Source: Paraclostridium tenue (GTDB lineage Bacteria; Bacillota; Clostridia; Peptostreptococcales; Peptostreptococcaceae). Taken from it: a stretch of DNA of 64,000 bases. How positions within the stretch are numbered: the stretch's first letter is position 1; each line of letters starts with the position of its first letter. Shown here one piece after another: positions 1-6,460 of the stretch. The notes beneath the pieces were generated by a model. That model made no database searches. It was given only the letters and a program-made list of their open reading frames with translations, and was not told the DNA's origin. Location: positions 62,001-126,000 of the forward strand of contig NZ_JADPFO010000004.1 in NCBI RefSeq assembly GCF_015668515.1, given 5' to 3'. The position numbers and the translations under genes are program-made.

Positions 1-1471
1 TTGGTTTTATTTTTCTATTACTACAGTAATCTAATACATATCTATCGTAGTCTAGACTAGTTCTTATATATGATATTGCATTTTTGGGCGATAATGTTTT
101 TAAATAACTTAAATCTATTTCTAAATCATTTAACGTTTTTATTTGTTTAGGATGTAAACCTCCTTTATTTATTAAAGCTCCTATAAAATCTCTATCTTCA
201 CTAGCTAATTTTATACTTTCTTTAGATATATATCTAAATGGTTTATTTATAATTCTTATCCAATCTTCATTTAAAGTTGTATCTATTCCCAATCTTAAAT
301 ATGCTAATAAATCTTTAGCAACCCAATGGTCATATATTGTAACTATAGAATCTCTAACTACAAAAGGTATATGCATATCCATAAATACATCAACTAAAGC
401 TCTAGATTGTATATTAGTTCTATATATAACAGCAAAATCATCATAGTTAACACAATTATCTTCACATTTATTTAATATATCTTTTGCTATAAACTTTGCT
501 TCTTCTTCTGAATCTTCTGTACTTATATATTTCACTATTCCCTTTTCACCTCTATCGCACTTTATTGACTTTTCATATCTATTTTCATTATTTTGTATTA
601 GCTTATTAGCTATATCTGTTATTCCTTTTTTAGATCTATAATTTATATCTAATATATACTTTTTACTATTTTTAAAATACTGTTCAAATTCTAATAAAAA
701 ATCTGGTCTAGATCCTCTAAATCCATATATACTTTGATCTTCATCTCCTACTACAAATATATTATTATTAGGACTTGAAATTAGTTTTAGAACCTCAAAC
801 TGTACTTTATTTATATCTTGAAATTCATCTACTAAAATATATCTATATACATTTCTTACTCTATCCAAAACTCTTTTATTATTTTTTAATAAGTAATATG
901 TTTTTATAAGCATATCATCAAAGTCAATTTTGTTTAAACTTTCTTTATACTCCTCATACATATTGTAAGTTTTTATAAACTCATCCTTGCTAAGTATCTC
1001 AGAATCAAAATCAGATTTATCCATTAGCTCATTTTTCACATAAGATATTTCATTTATAACACTTAGTATAGTATCATCATCTTCTGCATTTTCTACGTTT
1101 AAATTTTTTAAAATTCCTTTTATAGCAAACTTCTTACTCTTTTCATCCAGTATACAATCTAACTCATATTTTTCAAAGAATCTTAGTATTCTAAAAAATA
1201 CAGAATGGAATGTTCCATAGTTTACACTGTTTAATCTAACATCATTACTTAAACTAATAGCTCTGTTTTTCATTTCTGTAGATGATGCTTTTGTAAAACT
1301 AATAGCTAAAATAGTTTTAGGATTTATATTATTATTTAAAACCATATTAACTATTCTATATGTTATCACCCTAGTTTTTCCCGATCCTGGTCCAGCTAAA
1401 ACCATACAAGGTCCGTCTATATGCATAACAGCACTTTTTTGATTGTCATTTAATTTATTTATATCTATCAT
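1..1471 (-). CDS. UvrD/PcrA-like superfamily 1 DNA helicase, C-terminus cut off by window edge
   Basis: Translation of the minus strand from the ATG at 1471 stays open to base 1, giving about 490 residues and no stop. It carries a Q-motif region (LNDNQKSAV), Walker A AGPGSGKT at residues 26-33, a Walker B / motif II LVDEFQD, and motif III GDEDQSIYGFRG, followed by a typical 2A domain (NYRS..., then VIYRTN). These identify an ATP-dependent 3'-5' DNA helicase of the UvrD/Rep/PcrA family, used in repair or replication-fork restart. The DEFQD spelling (instead of DEYQD) and shorter spacing suggest a UvrD-like paralogue rather than the main PcrA, but the missing C-terminal part prevents a firm choice. 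A ribosome binding site AAGGTG lies just upstream. It is divergent from the nuclease gene at 1550. Confidence 0.93.
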   Translation of the reverse strand, partial: MIDINKLNDNQKSAVMHIDGPCMVLAGPGSGKTRVITYRIVNMVLNNNINPKTILAISFTKASSTEMKNRAISLSNDVRLNSVNYGTFHSVFFRILRFFEKYELDCILDEKSKKFAIKGILKNLNVENAEDDDTILSVINEISYVKNELMDKSDFDSEILSKDEFIKTYNMYEEYKESLNKIDFDDMLIKTYYLLKNNKRVLDRVRNVYRYILVDEFQDINKVQFEVLKLISSPNNNIFVVGDEDQSIYGFRGSRPDFLLEFEQYFKNSKKYILDINYRSKKGITDIANKLIQNNENRYEKSIKCDRGEKGIVKYISTEDSEEEAKFIAKDILNKCEDNCVNYDDFAVIYRTNIQSRALVDVFMDMHIPFVVRDSIVTIYDHWVAKDLLAYLRLGIDTTLNEDWIRIINKPFRYISKESIKLASEDRDFIGALINKGGLHPKQIKTLNDLEIDLSYLKTLSPKNAISYIRTSLDYDRYVLDYCSNRKIKP

Positions 1472-1482
1472 AATTTATCACC

Positions 1483-1510
1483 TTGAACTATCTTTATATT
1501 ATTTTATAAT
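1483..1510 (+). promoter_or_regulatory. Predicted sigma-A promoter for the nuclease gene at 1550
   Basis: TTGAAC at 1483-1488 and TATAAT at 1505-1510 are separated by 16 bp, in the 78-bp gap between two divergent genes. Predicted by eye from the consensus. Confidence 0.55.
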
Positions 1511-1549
1511 TAATATTATATATCATATTTTTTAAAAAGGAGTAGCACT

Positions 1550-2467
1550 ATGCAAGTTATTACTAAAACTTTAGATGATTTAATAGATATACCTGAAAAT
1601 CACTTCGTATTCGATATAGAAACTACAGGATTAAGTCCTAAATTTTCTAAAGTAATTTTAATAGGTATCCTTTATAATCATAAAAATAAAACTATAATAA
1701 AACAATACTTTGCTTCATCAGAGGAAAAAGAAAAAGATATATTATTAACTTTCATAGAAGATATAAAAAATTTCAAAGGACATGTAACCTTCAATGGAAT
1801 TTCTTTTGATATACCTTTTTTAAACTCTAGATTTGAAAAACATAAAATTGATTATAATATGGATAAATCTAAAGATATTGATATTTTACGCCTTATAAAG
1901 CCTTATAAGGAAAAACTATCTCTATCTGATTGTAAACTAAAAACTATAGAAAAATACCTAGGTATAGAAAGAGAAGATACTATATCGGGAAAAGAAAGTG
2001 TTAAATTATATAAAGAATTTGTTTTAACTAAAGATAAGTTATTAAAAAAGAAAATATTACTACATAATTATGAGGATATTTTTTATTTAGGTAAAATATT
2101 TAAAATTAGAGATGTTTTAGATGAAAAACTTGATTATATAAATATATCAATAAATGAAATTGTATATAAAATTTTATTAACTAAATATAAAATTTCTAAA
2201 TCAACATTAAATCTAACTTTTATATCTAATGATAAGTTTAATTTAAATATAAACTTATTTAGTGAAGACTATAATATTGTATCTGATGAATACAACTTAT
2301 ATCTTAACATTAATCTTCATACTGCAATAGATTCTAATTATAGTAAAATTTTATTTTATAATTTAGGATCTATTATCCCAATCAAAATAAATGATGAATT
2401 TATAACTGAAAATATATTAGCTTTATCTAAATATATATTTTCTAAAGAATTTAATTATATAAATTAA
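1550..2467 (+). CDS. RNase H-fold 3'-5' exonuclease-like protein (YprB type)
   Basis: A 305-residue protein with a DnaQ/RNase H-like exonuclease core: FDIETTGL near residue 21 supplies the first acidic pair, TFNGISFDIPFL near residue 80 supplies the ExoII motif, and HNYEDIFYL near residue 170 supplies the last acidic residue. This is the arrangement of the RNase_H_2 / YprB family, in which the nuclease domain is often found alone or with TPR repeats; its biological substrate is unknown. The C-terminal 130 residues show no recognised motif. A ribosome binding site AAGGAG stands 8 bases before the ATG. The gene ends at a bidirectional terminator shared with tRNA-Ser. Family is secure; role is not. 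Confidence 0.85.
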   Translation: MQVITKTLDDLIDIPENHFVFDIETTGLSPKFSKVILIGILYNHKNKTIIKQYFASSEEKEKDILLTFIEDIKNFKGHVTFNGISFDIPFLNSRFEKHKIDYNMDKSKDIDILRLIKPYKEKLSLSDCKLKTIEKYLGIEREDTISGKESVKLYKEFVLTKDKLLKKKILLHNYEDIFYLGKIFKIRDVLDEKLDYINISINEIVYKILLTKYKISKSTLNLTFISNDKFNLNINLFSEDYNIVSDEYNLYLNINLHTAIDSNYSKILFYNLGSIIPIKINDEFITENILALSKYIFSKEFNYIN

Positions 2468-2468
2468 A

Positions 2469-2495
2469 AAGACTGTTGATTTTATCAACAGTCTT
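2469..2495. terminator. Bidirectional rho-independent terminator
   Basis: An 11-bp perfect stem (AAGACTGTTGA / TCAACAGTCTT) with a 5-base TTTTA loop lies between the nuclease gene and the 3' end of tRNA-Ser, which converge here. A-rich and T-rich flanks allow use from either side. Confidence 0.8.
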
Positions 2496-2498
2496 AAC

Positions 2499-2589
2499 TG
2501 GCGGAGAAGGAGGGATTCGAACCCTCGCACCGGTTACCCAGCCTAATCCCTTAGCAGGGGATCCTCTTGAGCCACTTGAGTACTTCTCC
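2499..2589 (-). tRNA. tRNA-Ser (anticodon GCU)
   Basis: The minus strand folds into a class II tRNA of 91 nt. The acceptor arm is GGAGAAG (2589-2583) paired with CTTCTCC (2509-2503), the discriminator base is G and CCA is encoded. The anticodon loop is CTGCTAA closed by ATCCC/GGGAT, giving anticodon GCU; a long variable arm and the T-loop GGTTCGAATCC follow. The long variable arm and the anticodon both indicate serine (AGC/AGU codons). It is transcribed from the strong promoter at 2613-2641. Confidence 0.96.
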
Positions 2590-2612
2590 GTATTCATCAT
2601 TACTATATTTAA

Positions 2613-2641
2613 ATTATATAATCTTAATATTAATCTGTCAA
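2613..2641 (-). promoter_or_regulatory. Consensus promoter of tRNA-Ser
   Basis: On the minus strand TTGACA (2641-2636) and TATAAT (2618-2613) are separated by exactly 17 bp, a perfect sigma-A promoter. The predicted start point falls a short distance upstream of the tRNA 5' end at 2589. Confidence 0.85.
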
Positions 2642-2669
2642 CGTTTTTTGTAAAATTTTATTTAAATTT

Positions 2670-2712
2670 ATGTAATAATAAAAGGGAGTATACCTCCCAT
2701 TTATTATTACAT
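2670..2712 (-). terminator. Terminator of the cooT operon, overlapping the last stop codon
   Basis: A long AT-rich stem with a GGGAG/CTCCC core (2684-2688 / 2694-2698) and flanking ATGTAATAATA / TATTATTACAT arms. The TAA stop of the His-rich gene (2709-2707) lies within the arm, so the hairpin forms at the end of the coding region. Confidence 0.65.
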
Positions 2713-2994
2713 ATGCCTTTTAGCTTCTAATAAATTTTCGTTTGCTTGTCTTAAACATTCTATAGCTTTTTCTATATTAACCGCAGTTTCCTCTTTACCC
2801 ATTTCTCTTGCTTTATCTACCCATTCTCTAAATCCTTCTTCATGAGATTCATTATGATTTACCCAATGCACTAAAAGTATATTTAAAGTCTTTTCATCTT
2901 TATTTTCTTGTGATGATCCATGAGAATGATGATGACCATGTTCATGATCATGCGTTCCATGATGATATCTAATACTATCTTTATTTAAAATCAT
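2707..2994 (-). CDS. Small His-rich protein, putative nickel-binding accessory protein
   Basis: The likely start is the ATG at 2994, seven bases after a GGGGGAG ribosome binding site; a TTG five codons upstream sits on that site and is unlikely. The 95-residue product has nine histidines between residues 11 and 25 (HHGTHDHEHGHHHSHG), a metal-binding pattern like those of nickel chaperones such as HypB, SlyD or CooJ. The rest (LVHWVNHNESHEEGFREW...) is a predicted helical domain with further histidines that I associate with acetogen genomes. It is last in a three-gene unit after CooT and a DUF3842 protein, directly behind the carbonyl-branch genes. I infer nickel storage or delivery to CODH/ACS; no activity is established. 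Confidence 0.75.
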   Translation of the reverse strand: MILNKDSIRYHHGTHDHEHGHHHSHGSSQENKDEKTLNILLVHWVNHNESHEEGFREWVDKAREMGKEETAVNIEKAIECLRQANENLLEAKRHM

Positions 2995-3010
2995 ATTAAT
3001 CTCCCCCAAG

Positions 3011-3427
3011 TTATTTTATATTAAATTCTTTTTTTATTAATTTAACTGCATCTTTAATTAAAAGTGCTAATGGCTTTCCTTCTAAACCTACCATCTCTAT
3101 GTCTTCCGGCATAATAGGTAAAAGTATTTTTAATGCCTCACTCGTTGCTATAGATTCACTTATTTTAGATGTCACTTCTCCCATCATAGAATTAGGTATA
3201 ACTACAGATATAGGTGCTACAACTATACTTGCCTTTTTTGTAGAAACAATTATAGCATTTTCTCCTGTTGCTCCCTTATTTGCATGTGATTTCATCATTG
3301 AACTTGTTGCTATTGAGTTAGTCCCTAGTGCATAGATTTCTATATAGGATGGTAATTCTTCTCTTAAAGATGTTACTATTTGAGCTCCTATTCCTCCACC
3401 CATACCATCAATAACTGCTATTACCAT
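3011..3427 (-). CDS. DUF3842 family protein
   Basis: A 138-residue protein beginning MVIAVIDGMGGGIG, a glycine-rich nucleotide-binding-like loop, followed by IYALGTNSIATSSMMKSHANKGATGENAI, the signature I recognise for DUF3842. No catalytic function is established for the family. It lies between cooT (47 bp upstream) and the His-rich gene (17 bp downstream), and such proteins recur near CODH/ACS or CooT genes in anaerobes as far as I recall. A link to nickel or CODH maturation is inferred from position only. Confidence 0.85.
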   Translation of the reverse strand: MVIAVIDGMGGGIGAQIVTSLREELPSYIEIYALGTNSIATSSMMKSHANKGATGENAIIVSTKKASIVVAPISVVIPNSMMGEVTSKISESIATSEALKILLPIMPEDIEMVGLEGKPLALLIKDAVKLIKKEFNIK

Positions 3428-3473
3428 AATTTATCTCCTTGTTTTATCCATCGCTATATAAGCTTTACATATT

Positions 3474-3665
3474 TTACTTAGATTCATTTATTATTATTTT
3501 GTGATCCATAAGTTTTATTTCTTTTATTTCTCCATCTATTATTTTTTGATCTCCTAATAAATCTGTAAGATATACTTTTCCTTCATATGGGTCTATGCTC
3601 ACTACATTGTCCATAACTCTTTCAAGTTTTTCTCCCCTTATAACATAAGCTGCTGATTCACACAT
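3474..3665 (-). CDS. cooT: CooT-family nickel-binding protein
   Basis: A 63-residue protein that starts MCESAAYVI and ends with KEIKLMDHKIII, the compact beta-rich CooT fold. In Rhodospirillum rubrum CooT, Cys2 is the nickel ligand at the dimer interface; Cys2 is present here. CooT supports nickel insertion into carbon monoxide dehydrogenase, in line with cooS in the same region. The ribosome binding site AAAGGGGGAAGG precedes the ATG. The gene has its own upstream promoter (3772-3801) and a leader hairpin (3708-3740), so it is probably transcribed separately from the main cluster. Confidence 0.88.
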   Translation of the reverse strand: MCESAAYVIRGEKLERVMDNVVSIDPYEGKVYLTDLLGDQKIIDGEIKEIKLMDHKIIINESK

Positions 3666-3707
3666 AATACCTTCCCCCTTTTAATCTATTTTTATATCAA
3701 AAAAAGA

Positions 3708-3740
3708 TTTCTTCAAGGCACTTCAAGTCCCTCAAAGAAA
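3708..3740 (-). terminator. Hairpin with U-tract in the cooT leader (terminator or attenuator)
   Basis: On the minus strand a 15-bp stem (one mismatch, two G-U pairs) closes a TGA loop and is followed by a run of seven T (3705-3699 region). It sits between the predicted cooT promoter and the cooT start codon, so it would also affect transcripts from that promoter and not only read-through from the upstream genes. Confidence 0.6.
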
Positions 3741-3771
3741 CCTTCATGATTTCAGTTAACTATCTACTTTG

Positions 3772-3801
3772 AGTATATCATTGAAAATAATGCAAAGTCA
3801 A
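3772..3801 (-). promoter_or_regulatory. Predicted promoter of the cooT-DUF3842-His-rich unit
   Basis: Minus-strand TTGACT (3801-3796) and TATACT (3777-3772) with an 18-bp spacer, in the 154-bp gap after the lipoate ligase-like gene. Confidence 0.6.
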
Positions 3802-3819
3802 TTGATTAATCTACATTAT

Positions 3820-4635
3820 TTACCTTTTATTTAAATATTCTTCAGATATATATTTTTCATATAATTCATTAGCTAATTCATATTCATAATCACTTATACC
3901 ATCTTCTTCAAAACTTACATTAAACACATCTTCAAAGCCTTTAATCAATGAATTCTCCAAACTTGTAATATCAACATTTTTTCCTAATTCATTTTCAATA
4001 CCACTAGCTTTACTTAAAGTAAATTTCTTTGCTCTTTCTTTTAACTCTGGAGTTTTAGTTTTTATAACTTCAAATAAATCATCTACATTAAAATCTAGTA
4101 CTATAGACCCATGTTGTAGTATAATACCTTCTTTTCTGTGCTGAGCACTACCTACAACCTTTTTATTATTTATTGTTATCTCATATGATGCGTGTGCATT
4201 AAAACAAGCTGCCGAAAGTTTTTCTCTATTTATCCTTTCTCCCTTACTTAAATTATCAATATTTACACCTTCAATACTTAATCCTTTTGCAATTCCTTCA
4301 CTTATAAATTTATATGAAGCGTTTATACTTTTATCCATTAGGTTATTATCTTCACCTACTATTATGGAATAGGTCAATTCATTTTGATGCAATACAGCTC
4401 TTCCCCCAGTTATTCTTCTAACACAATCAATATTTAATTTTCTACATTTTTCTAAATCAACTTCTTTCTCTAAGCTTTGAAAGTATCCTATACTCAAACA
4501 ATGTGGATGCCAAGTGTAAAACCTTAAAGTTGGTTTGCTTTTTCCTTCTTTATAAGCTATCATGATTGCTTCATCTATTGCCATATTCATTGCCCCATTG
4601 AAAGCTTTATTTCTTATTAATCTCCAATTTTGCAT
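3820..4635 (-). CDS. LipM/LplA-family octanoyltransferase or lipoate-protein ligase
   Basis: A 271-residue BPL/LplA-fold protein. It has the ligand-binding signature RRITGGRAVLHQNELTYS near residue 73, the lysine motif KVVGSAQHRKEGIILQHGS near residue 158, and a cysteine in SAACFNAHASYE near residue 142. That cysteine position resembles the acyl-enzyme cysteine of LipM octanoyltransferases, whereas true LplA ligases do not need it. The C-terminal accessory domain of LplA is short. The gene follows two radical SAM genes by one base and shares the region with gcvH, so its target is most likely GcvH. I cannot decide between octanoyl transfer and lipoate ligation from sequence alone. Confidence 0.85.
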   Translation of the reverse strand: MQNWRLIRNKAFNGAMNMAIDEAIMIAYKEGKSKPTLRFYTWHPHCLSIGYFQSLEKEVDLEKCRKLNIDCVRRITGGRAVLHQNELTYSIIVGEDNNLMDKSINASYKFISEGIAKGLSIEGVNIDNLSKGERINREKLSAACFNAHASYEITINNKKVVGSAQHRKEGIILQHGSIVLDFNVDDLFEVIKTKTPELKERAKKFTLSKASGIENELGKNVDITSLENSLIKGFEDVFNVSFEEDGISDYEYELANELYEKYISEEYLNKR

Positions 4636-4636
4636 T

Positions 4637-5593
4637 TTAAATTTCCCCTATTTTAAAATTCAATTCTTTTATTGCTAAATCTATTTCATCCTTATTTAGT
4701 TTTTTTGAATAATTATATATTGTGTGACCTGGTCTTTCATTGTAGTATGGCCTATTACAGTCTTTGCATCCTTTTATTTCAAATGGCAGTCCTTTTAAAA
4801 TATCTTGTTTCATATAATCATCTATTTCTACAAATTCCAAATATCCATTTTTATTGAATTTAAAATAATCCCTGTTGTATCCTTTATCAATCATGTATGT
4901 CATTAATTGAATTCTTCTATAACTTTCTATATTAGGTTGACATACATGTTCCATTTTAGTCCCTTTTACAGGCGTAAAAGCAAATAAACTTATAGTTATA
5001 CTATAACTCTTTAAATTTTTATACAAATCATATACTTCTTTATGAGTTTCTCCTAATCCAACTATTATGTGCGTGCTTATTTTGTTAGGATACATAATCC
5101 CAGCTTCTTTAATAAAATCTATTTTTTCTTCAAAATTATTTCCCTTTATACTTTCATATAATTCTTTATTTACAGCATCTATTGCTATTCCTATTTTATC
5201 TACTCCAAGTTCAAAAAACTTATCTAAATCCTCCATATCTTCTAACTTAGCAGATAATGATATAGGAATGTCTAAATATTTATTTATATATTTTATAAAT
5301 TTTGTTACTTCATCATATGATTCATCGCTAGCCATAGATTGTATGCATATACGTTTAATATTATCTTTTTTATAATTTATAAATGCATCTAATATATCTT
5401 CTTTATCATACTCTGGCCATATTACTCTAGATAACTTATCTTTCCTACTACTACTTTCTATTGATTGAGAACAAAAAGAACATTTATTGCTACACTTATT
5501 ACCTATCATTATATATGCAGTAGTAGGAGGTATATCACTCTTACCTTTTTTCATTTCAAGCTCTATCGCAGTTCCAATAGATAATCTAATCAT
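4637..5593 (-). CDS. Radical SAM protein, probable subunit of a two-component lipoyl synthase (LipS1-like)
   Basis: The start chosen is the ATG at 5593, which overlaps the TGA of the upstream gene (ATGA) and has AAGGAG 11 bases before it; a GTG at 5605 lacks room for a site. The 318-residue protein has the radical SAM motif CSNKCSFC (C34, C38, C41), a biotin/lipoyl synthase-like barrel, and a C-terminal GCKDCNRPYYNERPG that could hold an auxiliary cluster. In archaea and some bacteria two radical SAM proteins, LipS1 and LipS2, together insert both sulfurs into octanoyl-protein. The tandem radical SAM pair next to a LipM/LplA-like gene and near gcvH fits that system. Radical SAM membership is certain; the lipoyl role is inferred. 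Confidence 0.85.
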   Translation of the reverse strand: MIRLSIGTAIELEMKKGKSDIPPTTAYIMIGNKCSNKCSFCSQSIESSSRKDKLSRVIWPEYDKEDILDAFINYKKDNIKRICIQSMASDESYDEVTKFIKYINKYLDIPISLSAKLEDMEDLDKFFELGVDKIGIAIDAVNKELYESIKGNNFEEKIDFIKEAGIMYPNKISTHIIVGLGETHKEVYDLYKNLKSYSITISLFAFTPVKGTKMEHVCQPNIESYRRIQLMTYMIDKGYNRDYFKFNKNGYLEFVEIDDYMKQDILKGLPFEIKGCKDCNRPYYNERPGHTIYNYSKKLNKDEIDLAIKELNFKIGEI

Positions 5594-6456
5594 AATATAC
5601 AACACTCCTTGCTCTCTATAATGTTTAATTTCATTTCTTTTACTAATTCTCTACATTTTCTTGATGGTAAAACAATCTTATTTATCCCACATTCTAATGC
5701 TATACTATCTAATAAATTCCTATATTCTCCTCGAGGCCTCATACATCCTAAATTTATTTTTGTTCTAGGAAGGTTTAACCTAGCTTCACATAATAAATCT
5801 GCGACTTCACTAATTTGAGGAGGCTTCACATTTTCATATTCAGTATTTTTAGTTGGAATTAAAACTATAAAAGTTAACTGATTTGGCTGATTTTCTTTTA
5901 AGTAATCAATAATTTCATATTCGCCTTTTATTTTTCCACCTTTTAATCCTATACATATATGCGGCGCTACATTTGTGTGTTGTTGTATATATTCATAGGT
6001 TGATATATATTCATTTTTGCTTTTATTCATCTTATAAACTTCTTTTATTGTATCTTCATCAAATACTAAATCAAAAGATACATAATCTAAATACTTACAT
6101 ATTTTTTTTATATTTTCCTTGTTCATAAGTCCTATGTGTGAATTCAGTTTATATCCTTTTTCTTTTAATTTTTTTATAATATCAATATATCTTTCTATAG
6201 GTACATCTCCATCATAACTACAACCTCCACTTAACAAGATACTTGTAATATATCTTTTATTTAAATTTTTTTCATAATCACTTATAGGAATCATATTTTT
6301 TAAATACTGTCCGTTACAATGCGCACACCCTAAGCTACATTCATTATCTGTTGTACTTAAAGTTAGTGTTTGATTTGGATAAGCAAATTCTATATCATAT
6401 CCAAAATTTTTAAGTTTTGTTTCGTATGCTAGTTTAATTTTTTCATTTGTATTCAT
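5590..6456 (-). CDS. Radical SAM protein, probable partner subunit of a two-component lipoyl synthase (LipS2-like)
   Basis: A 288-residue protein with CSLGCAHC (C40, C44, C47) binding the SAM [4Fe-4S] cluster, then ILLSGGCSYDGDVP in the barrel. The C-terminus has several further cysteines (GCMRPRGEYR, PSRKCRE, and a terminal ECCIL) that could ligate a second cluster or supply sulfur. It overlaps its downstream partner by an ATGA junction, implying translational coupling and 1:1 production, and starts four bases after the RACo gene. Together with the next two genes it looks like a complete lipoate assembly unit. Annotation as biotin synthase-like would be the likely automated alternative. Confidence 0.83.
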   Translation of the reverse strand: MNTNEKIKLAYETKLKNFGYDIEFAYPNQTLTLSTTDNECSLGCAHCNGQYLKNMIPISDYEKNLNKRYITSILLSGGCSYDGDVPIERYIDIIKKLKEKGYKLNSHIGLMNKENIKKICKYLDYVSFDLVFDEDTIKEVYKMNKSKNEYISTYEYIQQHTNVAPHICIGLKGGKIKGEYEIIDYLKENQPNQLTFIVLIPTKNTEYENVKPPQISEVADLLCEARLNLPRTKINLGCMRPRGEYRNLLDSIALECGINKIVLPSRKCRELVKEMKLNIIESKECCIL

Positions 6457-6460
6457 ATAT

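Noticed and set aside
2476-2730. An 84-codon plus-strand reading frame
   Set aside because: It runs antisense through tRNA-Ser, its promoter and two terminators, and has no ribosome binding site.
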